From assembly GCF_006861775.1 (NCBI RefSeq), contig NZ_VDGG01000027.1, positions 1 through 51,622 of the forward strand: a stretch of 51,622 bases of DNA, read 5' to 3'. The notes beneath the pieces are model-generated. The model saw only the letters and a list, made by a program, of their open reading frames with translations. It was not told where the DNA came from and searched no databases. The translations under genes and the position numbers were made by a program. Position 1 is the stretch's first letter. Each line of letters starts with the position of its first letter. Source of the stretch: Psychrobacillus soli. GTDB taxonomy: Bacteria > Bacillota > Bacilli > Bacillales_A > Planococcaceae. Shown piece by piece: positions 7,981 to 17,032 of this stretch.

Positions 7981-8643
7981 ATGAAGAAACTTAAAATCTT
8001 TTTAATAGTAGCTTTAGTAATAATACTTGGAGCGGGGGGGTACTTGCTCTATATGTTTAAATTTAAAGAATATGATGTGGCAGATAAAGAAGTGAGTGAG
8101 ATTGTTGGGGATCCATATAAAGTGGAACTGCCAGATGGAAGCACGCTTGTCATCGATGAAAAAGGAGAGATTGTCGAAGAGACTGCAACCTCTGAAGTAA
8201 ATACAGTTGCGACAAGTGGCGAAAAGTTAGATGGAAAGACTGCTGAACCTGGCACCGATTCCACAACAAACACATCCTCTACTGAAAAACCAACAGTTGC
8301 ATCGATAAAAGACAAATATAGACCGGCACTTGAAGGACTAGAAGCCCAAGCAGATTCCAAAATCAATGCTCTCATTGGACGAGCAGTAAGCGAATATAGC
8401 GGAAAGAAAGCAGATGGAGAAAAAGTAGATTTCGGCTATTTTTACAATAAATATACGGCGGCAGCAGGAGATTTGGAAGCGAGCACGGATACAGTTTTCC
8501 ACGCAGTGCTTAAAGCGGTAGAAAAAGATCTTGCTGTAAATGGCTATGATAAGACGTACGCACAAAGCTTCAAAGATGAATATGAAGCGACCAAAAAAGC
8601 ACGACGTGACGGTATACTAAAAAAAGCACTTGACAATAGATGA
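7981..8643 (+). CDS. Membrane-anchored protein of unknown function
   Basis: 220 residues with one N-terminal membrane segment (about 5-27, FLIVALVIILGAGGYLLYM) and no lipobox. After a short acidic stretch with a PDGSTLVIDEKG hairpin comes a Thr/Ser-rich linker (about 70-108) and then a helical domain of about 110 residues rich in Lys, Asp and Ala. It is probably an outward-facing sensor or wall-spanning protein. The ATG at 7981 follows AAAGGAG; a TTG at 7963 is less likely. It stands alone between two terminators. Confidence 0.55.
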   Translation: MKKLKIFLIVALVIILGAGGYLLYMFKFKEYDVADKEVSEIVGDPYKVELPDGSTLVIDEKGEIVEETATSEVNTVATSGEKLDGKTAEPGTDSTTNTSSTEKPTVASIKDKYRPALEGLEAQADSKINALIGRAVSEYSGKKADGEKVDFGYFYNKYTAAAGDLEASTDTVFHAVLKAVEKDLAVNGYDKTYAQSFKDEYEATKKARRDGILKKALDNR

Positions 8644-8650
8644 TCAACTT

Positions 8651-8688
8651 AAAATCCCCACAGCTACACGTAGTAGTGAGGGGATTTT
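8651..8688. terminator. Terminator shared by convergent genes
   Basis: AAAATCCCC at 8651-8659 pairs with GGGGATTTT at 8680-8688 around an imperfect inner stem. It lies between the stop at 8643 (+) and the stop at 8692 (-). Confidence 0.7.
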
Positions 8689-8691
8689 GTA

Positions 8692-9510
8692 TTATTTGCC
8701 CGTAAAATAAGTAATCAGTGAGGAAGCCCAAGCTTTAGCTCCTTCACTATTCGGACTGTTGTCTTCAGTTAGAAAATTATCCAGTGCAGGGTCAGTGGTA
8801 GCTGGCCAAGCAGTCCAATGATTAATATAAGGATATCCTCTACGTGCGGCAAATTTCTCCAGTGAGTCAATCTGTATTAAGTAAAAATTGGCCTGGAAAA
8901 AAGGGTGTGAAGGTTGAAGAATCACAATTGCATCTGGCACTTCCTCTAACACTTTCTGTTCAAAAGCTTGGATATGTCTATGTTCATCTTCAATGATCAC
9001 TTTCCCATTATTATGAAGCGTGAATGGTTCTAAAAGGACGAGATCGTATCCAATTGTCCAATCGATGTCTAGCATCTTTTCCTCTATAAATTGTTTGGAT
9101 GTACCGTCAAACGGTAAAGCATCCGTTTCGATAAAGTCACCATATGTATCTGTTAAAGCATTTGTAAGTAATGTCGCGTAACCTGGTGCTCCGTCTTCCA
9201 TCGAATTAGAGCCAACGATGAGAAGCTGAACTTTTTGTTTTGAATAAAATCGATTCAATACTAAGTTTTGTACATTTTCATCTGCGTTTTTTAGTGCACC
9301 CTCGACAGTTGTTCTACTTAATGAATCAGATCTATCTTTTGTAGGTGATACAATATCCTTTGTTTCTACTAGTTCATTTTGGGTAGAATCGATTATTTTT
9401 GCCCCTGCTTTGACATTATCTATTTTTGATTTCCACGTTAAAAAACTGAAAATAAGCAAAATAATACAAATAACGGAAATAACTATTGCGATAATTCGCT
9501 TATAATTCAC
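8692..9510 (-). CDS. Membrane-anchored SGNH-hydrolase-like protein
   Basis: 272 residues. The N-terminal membrane segment (about 5-25, IIAIVISVICIILLIFSFL) is followed by a linker and an SGNH-like alpha/beta domain from about residue 92. Block I reads LLIVGSNSMEDG in place of the usual GDS motif. LVLLEPFTLHNNG and VILQPSHPFF resemble the later blocks. The final block reads EDNSPNSEG where active enzymes have D-x-x-H-P-N. Such proteins are found beside exopolysaccharide genes and may bind or deacylate polymer. The start is GTG at 9510, with AAGGAGGGG upstream. It is divergent from the polysaccharide operon. Confidence 0.6.
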   Translation of the reverse strand: MNYKRIIAIVISVICIILLIFSFLTWKSKIDNVKAGAKIIDSTQNELVETKDIVSPTKDRSDSLSRTTVEGALKNADENVQNLVLNRFYSKQKVQLLIVGSNSMEDGAPGYATLLTNALTDTYGDFIETDALPFDGTSKQFIEEKMLDIDWTIGYDLVLLEPFTLHNNGKVIIEDEHRHIQAFEQKVLEEVPDAIVILQPSHPFFQANFYLIQIDSLEKFAARRGYPYINHWTAWPATTDPALDNFLTEDNSPNSEGAKAWASSLITYFTGK

Positions 9511-9617
9511 TTAAACCCCTCCTTAACACCTATTTTGCTAATCTTACAAATCTTGTGGTTATATTATACTTCTCCTATGATAGAATAATAAAGGTAAAGG
9601 CGCAAAATGCCAATGTA

Positions 9618-9626
9618 TGCTATACT
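9618..9626 (+). promoter_or_regulatory. Extended -10 promoter of the polysaccharide operon
   Basis: TGCTATACT matches the extended -10 form TGnTATAAT, about 45 nt before the ywqC-like start. No -35 box stands out, as is common with extended -10 promoters. Confidence 0.5.
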
Positions 9627-9670
9627 ATGTCGAAAGTAATAGAATTGATATTAAAGGAGTTTTAAATTTA

Positions 9671-10396
9671 ATGGAAGAGACAATAAGCCTCCAAGATCTG
9701 TTTAAAACGTTGAAAAAAAGATTACTATTAATCATACTGACAACCGTAGTCGCAATTACGGCAAGTGGGGTAGTTAGCTTTCTTTTCTTAACACCGATTT
9801 ACCAGTCTTCTACACAAATATTAGTCAATCAAGAAAAAACAGATATTAGTACATTCAACGCACAAGACATACAAACAAACTTGCAACTTATCAATACATA
9901 CAATGTAATTATTAAGAGTCCTGCTATATTAAGTAAAGTAATTGAACAATTAGATCTAAACACAACACCAGCTGCATTAACCAATCAAATTACAGTAAAA
10001 AATGAACAAAACTCACAGGTAGTCAATATAACTGTACATGATGCAAACCCTAATGTAGCAGTTGATATTGCCAACACAACAGCTACTGTTTTCCAAAATG
10101 AAATTATAAAATTAATGAAGGTAGACAATGTAAGCATATTAACACCAGCTCTAATTGGAGAAAATCCATCACCAGTCAAACCGGATCCTATGCTCAATAT
10201 GGCTATCGCAGCTGTTATCGGTTTAATGCTCGGAGTAGGGATCGCATTTCTATTAGAGTATTTAGATACGACAGTGAAAAACGAACAAGACGTGGAAGAA
10301 CTTTTAAATCTACCTATTATAGGTTTAATCAGTCCAATTTCGGATCAAGAAATTCTAGATACAAAAGTACAAGTGACACAAAGAAGAAAGAGGTAA
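9671..10396 (+). CDS. ywqC: Polysaccharide chain-length / tyrosine kinase modulator (Wzz family)
   Basis: 241 residues of the Wzz/YveK type. Membrane segments lie at about 21-42 (LLLIILTTVVAITASGVVSFLF) and 177-200 (MLNMAIAAVIGLMLGVGIAFLL) and flank an extracellular loop. The PxxP-like region before the second segment (GENPSPVKPDP) is typical. The cytoplasmic tail activates the partner BY-kinase, which begins 4 nt downstream. The pair controls chain length and flux in Wzx/Wzy systems. The ATG at 9671 (MEETISLQDL) has AAAGGAG about 12 nt upstream; the longer upstream reading lacks a site. Confidence 0.85.
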   Translation: MEETISLQDLFKTLKKRLLLIILTTVVAITASGVVSFLFLTPIYQSSTQILVNQEKTDISTFNAQDIQTNLQLINTYNVIIKSPAILSKVIEQLDLNTTPAALTNQITVKNEQNSQVVNITVHDANPNVAVDIANTTATVFQNEIIKLMKVDNVSILTPALIGENPSPVKPDPMLNMAIAAVIGLMLGVGIAFLLEYLDTTVKNEQDVEELLNLPIIGLISPISDQEILDTKVQVTQRRKR

Positions 10397-10400
10397 TAAT

Positions 10401-11111
10401 ATGGCAAGAAAAAAAAGCAAAAAACATATTATTCAAAATGCTGCACGTAAACTTGTAACTAGTGCAAATACAAAATCTATTGTCTCGGAGCAATTCCGAA
10501 CGCTACGGACGAACATTAACTTTTCTATGCCAGATAAAGAATTGAAAACATTTCTTATTACTTCTTCTTCTCCAGGAGAAGGGAAGTCAACCGTTTCAGC
10601 CAATACGGCTGTTGTATTTGCACAGCAAGGAAAACGTGTCCTCTTAGTGGATTCAGACATGCGTAAACCAACCGTTCACTATACGTTTCATCTGACAAAT
10701 ACATTAGGTTTATCCAATCTCCTAACACGGCAAGCTACTGTAGCGGAAGTAGTAAAAACGAGTGAGATTGAAAATTTACATATCATTACATGTGGTCCGA
10801 TTCCTCCTAACCCAGCAGAATTACTAAGTTCTCAAACAATGAACAAAGTAATAGAGGAAATGAAAGAAAGTTACGACATTATCATTTTTGATGCACCACC
10901 ACTACTCTCGGTAACAGATGCTCAAATACTTTCCAATAAATGTGATGGTACAATATTAATTCTAAGTGCGGGAGAAACAGAAAAAGAAGGGATACTAAGA
11001 GCGAAAGAAGCTCTGGTTTCTTCTAAAGCAAACATTATTGGGGTAGTCATGAATAACTTCCAATTACATAAGGACCATTATTACTATCAATATTACGGAA
11101 GTGCTGAATGA
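10401..11111 (+). CDS. ywqD: BY-family tyrosine kinase (CpsD/YwqD type)
   Basis: A 236-residue cytoplasmic bacterial tyrosine kinase. Walker A is SSPGEGKST (residues 56-64), Walker A' is LLVDSDMRKP (81-90) and Walker B is IIIFDAPPLL. The C-terminal tyrosine cluster (HYYYQYYGSAE) is the autophosphorylation tail. An N-terminal EQFRTLRTNI segment matches the oligomerisation motif of the family. It works with the adjacent Wzz-type modulator and is reversed by the PHP phosphatase encoded next. Confidence 0.93.
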   Translation: MARKKSKKHIIQNAARKLVTSANTKSIVSEQFRTLRTNINFSMPDKELKTFLITSSSPGEGKSTVSANTAVVFAQQGKRVLLVDSDMRKPTVHYTFHLTNTLGLSNLLTRQATVAEVVKTSEIENLHIITCGPIPPNPAELLSSQTMNKVIEEMKESYDIIIFDAPPLLSVTDAQILSNKCDGTILILSAGETEKEGILRAKEALVSSKANIIGVVMNNFQLHKDHYYYQYYGSAE

Positions 11112-11142
11112 ATAGGTAGTTATGCCTATTCGTTCTTTTTTT
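11107..11142 (+). terminator. Terminator between kinase and phosphatase genes
   Basis: AATGAATAGG (11107-11116) pairs with CCTATTCGTT (11125-11134) with one G-T pair and is followed by a run of eight or more T. The first arm overlaps the kinase stop codon. It probably lowers expression of the downstream phosphatase rather than ending the operon. Confidence 0.65.
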
Positions 11143-11174
11143 TGATTAACCTATAGGAAAAAGGGGTAATAATA

Positions 11175-11942
11175 ATGATTGATATACATGCACATATTCT
11201 CCCAGGAGTAGATGATGGAGCCCAAACGTTAGCAGAATCGATGAAGCTATTGGAGCAGGCCGTAAAGGAGGGTATTACGGATATTATTGCCACACCGCAT
11301 GCTTATAACCCTCACTTTGATGTACCGCAAAGTATCGTTTTAGAAAAAGTAGAATTATTAAATGCAGAGATAAAAAAACAAAATTTACCGATCAACATCC
11401 ATTCAGGACAAGAAATAAGAGTACAAGACTCCACTATAGAAAAGTTAGCATCCGGAGAAGCACTTACGCTTGCAGATTCGAAATATGTCTTACTCGAGTT
11501 GCCAACTGCGAATATACCAGCTTACACGGTTCAAATCATTCAAGGTATCTTAAATTTAGATAAAGTGCCAATAATTGCTCACCCCGAAAGAAATCGAGCA
11601 ATTGCAGAAAAACCAAGTAGACTATTGAAACTAATAAACCACGGGGCACTAGCTCAAATCACTGCCGGTAGTTTAGCGGGTCATTTCGGTAGAAATATTC
11701 AAAAACAATCACTTCAACTGGTAGATGCTAATTTGGTGCATACATATGGTTCTGACGTTCATCATGCGAAAACACGTCCCTTTCTATTTGACGCTGGACT
11801 CCGTTATTTGGAAAAGCATAAAAGACTCGATGCTGTCGACATTTTTCTAGAAAACAATGCAAGAATAGTAGAAAACATTGAAGTAATAATTTTAGAGCCA
11901 AAAGAACTAGAAAAGGCTAAATGGTGGAGATTATTTGCGTAA
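11175..11942 (+). CDS. ywqE: PHP-type tyrosine phosphatase (CpsB/YwqE type)
   Basis: 255 residues; a metal-dependent phosphotyrosine phosphatase that resets the BY-kinase. The PHP signature begins at once: DIHAHILPGVDDG (metal ligands His5 and His7). It continues with ATPHAYNPHF, SGQEIRV, PIIAHPERNR and YGSDVHH, the conserved metal-binding blocks. Length is normal for the family. It lies 63 nt after the kinase gene, beyond a terminator-like hairpin. Confidence 0.93.
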   Translation: MIDIHAHILPGVDDGAQTLAESMKLLEQAVKEGITDIIATPHAYNPHFDVPQSIVLEKVELLNAEIKKQNLPINIHSGQEIRVQDSTIEKLASGEALTLADSKYVLLELPTANIPAYTVQIIQGILNLDKVPIIAHPERNRAIAEKPSRLLKLINHGALAQITAGSLAGHFGRNIQKQSLQLVDANLVHTYGSDVHHAKTRPFLFDAGLRYLEKHKRLDAVDIFLENNARIVENIEVIILEPKELEKAKWWRLFA

Positions 11943-12101
11943 TTTTATAAGAATTAATAGATTTATCTGATATTGATAAAAAATAGATAAGGTTAAATCA
12001 ATACAAAACGTGAAAGAAGTTACAACGAAGATACTTTTGAACTATTCAATTTCCATTTTTAAATAATGCACTAAATAAAATAAACCAACCAATTTTAAAA
12101 G

Positions 12102-12110
12102 TGCTATAAT
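12102..12110 (+). promoter_or_regulatory. Extended -10 promoter of the main glycan operon
   Basis: TGCTATAAT is a perfect extended -10, about 51 nt before the capD-like ATG, in a 218-bp gap otherwise without features. It provides a second start point for the genes from 12161 onward. Confidence 0.6.
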
Positions 12111-12160
12111 CATTTATGGAAACTAATATACAAATTGTATAAAGAATAGGTGGGTGTTAG

Positions 12161-13999
12161 ATGTCGTTGAGAAAAAGAATGTCGATGTTAGTATTGGTCG
12201 ATTCTTGTATAGTATTATTTTCTATTTATATAGGATACTTTTTACTGCATCCAATAGACAATCCTTTTACGGATACTTTTTTGTTGATAAGTTCACTTAC
12301 TATATTTTTAGCACATCATGGTTTTGCAATGCATTATGGACTTTATCGAAAAGTATGGGAATATGCATCAGTAAGAGAGTTAGTATCGATTTTTAAAGCA
12401 GTATCATTATCTATCATAGCAGTTGCACTTATTCAATTTATCGTAAAAGGGGACATCCTGTATCGTGCATTATCCATTACATGGATGCTTCATATTCTAC
12501 TTATTGGTGGCACAAGGCTTTCATGGAGAGTTTTCCGTGATACATATATATCTAGCGATCAATTCGACAAGAAACAAAAGCGAACCCTCATCATAGGAGC
12601 GGGTTCAGCAGGAACAATGATTGCCCGCCAGTTGTTGAAAAATATCGAATCTCCACTAAAACCAATCGCTTTTTTAGATGATGATGCACAGAAAAAAGGA
12701 TTAGAAATCTTTAATATGCGCGTATTAGGTGGAGCAGATATTATGGCAGATGCAGTAAAAGACTTAAGTATAGAACACATCATCATAGCAATCCCCTCAC
12801 TCGATAAACAAACAAGTGCAATGCTCATGCAACAATGCATAGACACTGGCATTCGAACACAAATAATGCCACTTATAGAAGACTTACTGACGGGCAAAGT
12901 ATCTATCAATGAAATCAGAGATGTAAGAATAGAAGATTTACTCGGAAGGGAAGAAGTGGAACTAGATTTGGAGTCGATTTCTATAAAACTGACAAATAAA
13001 AAGATTCTTATAACAGGAGCTGGCGGCTCAATTGGTTCAGAGATTTGTCGCCAAGTAGCAAGATTCGACCCAAAACAGCTTATTCTACTCGGTCACGGTG
13101 AAAATTCTATCTATACTATAGACATGGAATTGCGCCAAAAGGTTTCACAAAGTACAGAAATAATTCCAATTATCGCGGATATCCAGGATCGTAACCGCAT
13201 TTTCGATATCGTATCCGAATTTAAACCAGACGTGATTTATCACGCTGCAGCACACAAACATGTACCATTAATGGAATACAATCCAATGGAAGCAGTCAAA
13301 AATAATATCTTCGGTACAAAAAATGTTGCAGAAGCAGCTGATATGTTTGGGATTGGCTACTTCGTTATGATTTCAACCGACAAAGCAGTGAATCCACCGA
13401 ACGTGATGGGTGCGACGAAGCGTTTTGCTGAGATGATTGTTCAGAATCTTGCGAGAAAAAGTGAAACGAAGTTTGCAGCAGTACGTTTTGGTAATGTACT
13501 AGGATCTAGGGGTAGTGTTGTACCACTATTTAAGAAACAAATAATGGCTGGTGGGCCAGTGACAATAACGGATGAGCGTATGACAAGATACTTCATGACC
13601 ATCCCGGAAGCTTCAAGACTAGTTATTCAAGCTGGAACACTTGCAAATGGAGGGGAAGTATTCGTCCTCGATATGGGAGAACCAGTGAAAATTGTCGATT
13701 TAGCTAATAATCTGATTCGATTGTCTGGTTACGCAAAAGGCGAGATTGAAGTGAAAGAAACAGGAATTAGACCAGGTGAAAAATTATACGAAGAATTGAT
13801 GAATGAAAATGAAAGACAGAGTGAGGTTGTGTTTCCGAAGATTTATATCGGGAAGGCTACGCCGATTACGAATATAGAATTAGATCATCTATTAGATACG
13901 ATTCCTACACTTTCAATAGATGAGTTAAAGGATACTTTAGTAGGTATAGCTAATAAGAAAAACCTTGAAGTAAATAAACAAAGGGTAGTAAGTATGTAA
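12161..13999 (+). CDS. Membrane-bound nucleotide-sugar 4,6-dehydratase (CapD/FlaA1 family)
   Basis: 612 residues. About four membrane segments occupy residues 8-115. A CoA-binding-type Rossmann domain follows (LIIGAGSAGTMIARQLL, about 143-160), then a second NAD(P)-binding domain with ITGAGGSIGSE (about 284-294). The catalytic region reads STDKAVNPPNVMGATKR: Met replaces the usual active-site Tyr, as in FlaA1-type dehydratases. The likely reaction is UDP-GlcNAc to a UDP-4-keto-6-deoxy sugar, feeding the initiating transferase and reductase at 16403-17877, or the nonulosonate branch. The start has AGGTGGG upstream. Confidence 0.88.
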   Translation: MSLRKRMSMLVLVDSCIVLFSIYIGYFLLHPIDNPFTDTFLLISSLTIFLAHHGFAMHYGLYRKVWEYASVRELVSIFKAVSLSIIAVALIQFIVKGDILYRALSITWMLHILLIGGTRLSWRVFRDTYISSDQFDKKQKRTLIIGAGSAGTMIARQLLKNIESPLKPIAFLDDDAQKKGLEIFNMRVLGGADIMADAVKDLSIEHIIIAIPSLDKQTSAMLMQQCIDTGIRTQIMPLIEDLLTGKVSINEIRDVRIEDLLGREEVELDLESISIKLTNKKILITGAGGSIGSEICRQVARFDPKQLILLGHGENSIYTIDMELRQKVSQSTEIIPIIADIQDRNRIFDIVSEFKPDVIYHAAAHKHVPLMEYNPMEAVKNNIFGTKNVAEAADMFGIGYFVMISTDKAVNPPNVMGATKRFAEMIVQNLARKSETKFAAVRFGNVLGSRGSVVPLFKKQIMAGGPVTITDERMTRYFMTIPEASRLVIQAGTLANGGEVFVLDMGEPVKIVDLANNLIRLSGYAKGEIEVKETGIRPGEKLYEELMNENERQSEVVFPKIYIGKATPITNIELDHLLDTIPTLSIDELKDTLVGIANKKNLEVNKQRVVSM

Positions 14000-14056
14000 C
14001 ATATAACTGCATGTTAATTCGGTACTGAAAACCTGTATTTTAGATTGGAGAATAAG

Positions 14057-15361
14057 ATGAGTACATTAAAGTTACAAACAAACTATTTAAAGTCTTATAT
14101 TCAACAGGATGAATTACTGTTATTAAATGAGTCAGTTAAAAGTATTCATGATGACATGCATAATAAAAGCTCCATAGGAAACGAGTTTTTAGGGTGGTTA
14201 GATTACCCGCTAGAAAACCATGAATCTCCAATAGAAGAGATGTTGGAAATAGCTAAAGAAGTGCGAAATAATGCGAAAGTATTTGTAGTCATTGGAATTG
14301 GCGGATCTTATTTAGGGTCTAAAGCAATTCAAGACGCACTAAGTCCTTACTTCCCAGTGGATGATACGTTCCCAGAAGTAATTTATGCAGGCCAAAATTT
14401 GAGCGGTCGCTATTTGAATCAATTATTACAGTTTCTCCAATATAAAGATGTGTATATAAATGTTATTTCCAAATCAGGTACTACGACTGAACCTGCAATT
14501 GCTTTTCGTATTTTAAGAAAATACATGGAAGAAAAGTACGGAGAAAAAGCAAATGAACGAATCATTGTCACGACGGATAGTGAAAAAGGAGCCCTTCGCG
14601 AATTAGCGAATGAAAAAGGCTATCGCTCATTTATCATCGAAGAGACAATCGGTGGCCGCTATTCTGTTTTTACTCCAGCGGGATTATTACCACTTGCGGT
14701 CCAAGGATATGATATTCAAGCATTAATGAGTGGAGCAAAAAAAGCAGCGATTGATTTACAAGCAAATGATATTTTTACAAACCAAGCTTATCGATACGCG
14801 GCAACTCGTCAACTACTGCTTTCAAAAGGGTATGAAGTGGAAGTTTTAGCTTCATTTGAACCAGCATTGAAAAACCTTCACGAGTGGTGGAAACAATTAT
14901 TTGGAGAAAGTGAAGGGAAAGGGCATGACGGAATATTCCCCGCAGCGGTCTCCTTTTCCACAGATCTTCACTCGATTGGACAATATATTCAAGATGGAAA
15001 ACGTTTCTTATTTGAAACATTATTACACTTCCACGAGGTAGAGGAAGATTGTGAAGTTCCATATGACAGTCAAAATAAAGATCAGTTGAACTATTTAAGT
15101 GATAAAACACTAAATACCATCAACGATATTGCAACTCAAGGTACAGCAATGGCCCATGTAGAGGGCGGTGTACCTGTCATTAGTATCGAAGTTGAAAGAT
15201 TGGACGAGTACCATCTAGGTTATCTCATGTTCTTTTTCATGAAAGCCTGCGCAATGAGTGCTTACTTACAAGGTGTTAATCCATTTGACCAACCTGGTGT
15301 AGAAGCGTATAAATCGAAGATGTTTGAATTACTTGGGAAGAATATTAAAATAGTAAAATAA
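14057..15361 (+). CDS. pgi: Glucose-6-phosphate isomerase
   Basis: 434 residues; interconverts glucose-6-phosphate and fructose-6-phosphate in the cytoplasm. Motifs: VIGIGGSYLGSKAI (about 79-92), VISKSGTTTEPAIAFR, IGGRYSVFTPAGLLPLA and the C-terminal GVEAYKSKMFELLG with the catalytic Lys. The ATG at 14057 has GGAG 7 nt upstream; an upstream TTG at 14045 is part of that site. Sitting beside galU inside the glycan locus, it links central sugars to nucleotide-sugar supply. Confidence 0.95.
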   Translation: MSTLKLQTNYLKSYIQQDELLLLNESVKSIHDDMHNKSSIGNEFLGWLDYPLENHESPIEEMLEIAKEVRNNAKVFVVIGIGGSYLGSKAIQDALSPYFPVDDTFPEVIYAGQNLSGRYLNQLLQFLQYKDVYINVISKSGTTTEPAIAFRILRKYMEEKYGEKANERIIVTTDSEKGALRELANEKGYRSFIIEETIGGRYSVFTPAGLLPLAVQGYDIQALMSGAKKAAIDLQANDIFTNQAYRYAATRQLLLSKGYEVEVLASFEPALKNLHEWWKQLFGESEGKGHDGIFPAAVSFSTDLHSIGQYIQDGKRFLFETLLHFHEVEEDCEVPYDSQNKDQLNYLSDKTLNTINDIATQGTAMAHVEGGVPVISIEVERLDEYHLGYLMFFFMKACAMSAYLQGVNPFDQPGVEAYKSKMFELLGKNIKIVK

Positions 15362-15383
15362 ATCGGGCAATAGGTGATGACAA

Positions 15384-16262
15384 ATGAAAAAAGTGAGAAA
15401 AGCTATTATTCCAGCTGCTGGATTAGGAACACGCTTCCTTCCTGCGACAAAAGCAATGCCGAAAGAGATGCTGCCGATTGTGGATAGACCTACTATTGAA
15501 TATATTGTGGAAGAAGCAATCGCATCTGGCATAGAAGATATTATTATTGTTACGGGAAAAGGAAAACGTGCGATAGAAGATCATTTTGATCGTAATTTAG
15601 AGTTGGAAGAAAACTTGATGGAAAAAGGCAAGTTTGACCTACTAGAAAAAGTAAATCAATCTTCTAAAGTTGAAATCCACTACATACGCCAAAAAGAACC
15701 TAAAGGATTAGGACATGCCGTATGGTGTGCACGTAACTTTATCGGGGATGAGCCATTTGCTGTATTACTAGGTGATGATATCGTACAAGCTGAAAAACCT
15801 TGTCTTAAACAATTGATCGAACAATATGATGAAACTGGATCATCCGTAATTGGTGTTCAAACAGTTGCGAATGAAAATACGCATCGATATGGGATTATTG
15901 ATCCGAGTTCAAAAGAAGGTAGACGTTATCAAGTTAGTAATTTTGTGGAGAAACCGGAACAGGGTACTGCACCTTCTAATTTGGCTATTATGGGTCGGTA
16001 TATTTTGACTCCTGAGATTTTTGAGTTTCTGGAAAAGCAGGAAACGGGTGCTGGTGGAGAGATTCAGTTGACGGATGCAATTCAACATCTTAACCAAGTG
16101 CAGGATGTGTATGCTTTTGATTTTGAGGGTAAGCGGTATGATGTTGGAGAGAAGTTAGGATTTATACAGACTACTATTGAGATGGCTTTGCAGGATGAAG
16201 GGTTGAGAGATGAGTTGTTGGTTTATTTGGATGAGCTGATGACTGGGCGGTTGGTCGTTTAG
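15384..16262 (+). CDS. galU: UTP-glucose-1-phosphate uridylyltransferase
   Basis: 292 residues; makes UDP-glucose from UTP and glucose-1-phosphate. Motifs: [23 protein letters not shown] at the N-terminus (nucleotide binding and catalytic Arg/Lys), [10 protein letters not shown] (metal-binding Asp) and [19 protein letters not shown] near the end. Length and order match GtaB/GalU. It is followed by galE downstream of the variable region, giving UDP-Glc and UDP-Gal. Codon choice becomes G-rich in the last third (from about 15940). Confidence 0.95.
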   Translation: MKKVRKAIIPAAGLGTRFLPATKAMPKEMLPIVDRPTIEYIVEEAIASGIEDIIIVTGKGKRAIEDHFDRNLELEENLMEKGKFDLLEKVNQSSKVEIHYIRQKEPKGLGHAVWCARNFIGDEPFAVLLGDDIVQAEKPCLKQLIEQYDETGSSVIGVQTVANENTHRYGIIDPSSKEGRRYQVSNFVEKPEQGTAPSNLAIMGRYILTPEIFEFLEKQETGAGGEIQLTDAIQHLNQVQDVYAFDFEGKRYDVGEKLGFIQTTIEMALQDEGLRDELLVYLDELMTGRLVV

Positions 16263-16402
16263 GGGATAGAAAATCTGGGCCAATTGATTAGGCTTAGTGG
16301 TTTTAATATAGGATGAATGTCTTGGTTATTTATTACTAAATTGGATTAATTGGAATCGAATTATGGAGTAAATTACTAAAGAAACCAAGGAGTGAAACAA
16401 AG

Positions 16403-17032
16403 ATGTATATGAAAATTAAAAGATTGATAGATATTATTCTTTCATTAATTGGTCTTATTATTCTATCGCCAGTATTCTTAATTGTAATTATAGCAATCAA
16501 ATTGGAATCCAGAGGTCCAGTGCTTTTTAAACAAAAAAGAATTGGCATCTATAAAACGCATTTCAATATATTAAAGTTTCGTACTATGAGAATAGATACG
16601 CCAATGGACACTCCTACACATTTACTTACTAACCCGGAGCAATACATAACAAAAACAGGCAAGTTTTTAAGGAAAACTAGTTTAGATGAGTTGCCTCAAA
16701 TATGGAATATCATTGTTGGACAGATGAGTATTATCGGACCAAGACCAGCTCTTTGGAACCAGTATGATTTAATAAAAGAAAGAGATAAATATGATGCGAA
16801 TGATGTGCTGCCGGGACTGACAGGATGGGCTCAGATTAATGGTCGGGATGAGTTGCCTATTGATGTTAAGGCTAAGTTAGATGGGGAGTATGTTAAGAAA
16901 ATCAGTTTTTGGATGGATGTTAAGTGCTTCTTTGGGACAATTGTAAGTGTTGTTAAGAGTGATGGGGTTATTGAAGGCGGGATTGGAGATCAGAAGAAGG
17001 TTTCGGGTACTAAGGAGAGTATTTTAAAATGA
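16403..17032 (+). CDS. Initiating sugar-phosphate transferase (PglC/WcaJ family)
   Basis: 209 residues; a polyprenyl-phosphate glycosyl-1-phosphate transferase that puts the first sugar on undecaprenyl phosphate. An N-terminal membrane hairpin (about 8-35) is followed by the conserved blocks ESRGPVLFKQKRIG, KFRTMR, RKTSLDELPQIWNI, MSIIGPRPAL and LPGLTGWAQINGRDELP. This is the short PglC-like core without the large N-terminal domain of WbaP. It starts at ATG 16403 with AAGGAG upstream and overlaps the next gene by 4 nt, so the two are translationally coupled. Confidence 0.9.
   Translation: MYMKIKRLIDIILSLIGLIILSPVFLIVIIAIKLESRGPVLFKQKRIGIYKTHFNILKFRTMRIDTPMDTPTHLLTNPEQYITKTGKFLRKTSLDELPQIWNIIVGQMSIIGPRPALWNQYDLIKERDKYDANDVLPGLTGWAQINGRDELPIDVKAKLDGEYVKKISFWMDVKCFFGTIVSVVKSDGVIEGGIGDQKKVSGTKESILK

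Noticed and set aside
8242-8256. CCTGGCACC in the 7981-8643 gene, matching the centre of the 6488-6542 palindrome
   Set aside because: It lies in a coding linker without flanking palindromic arms, so it is most likely chance.
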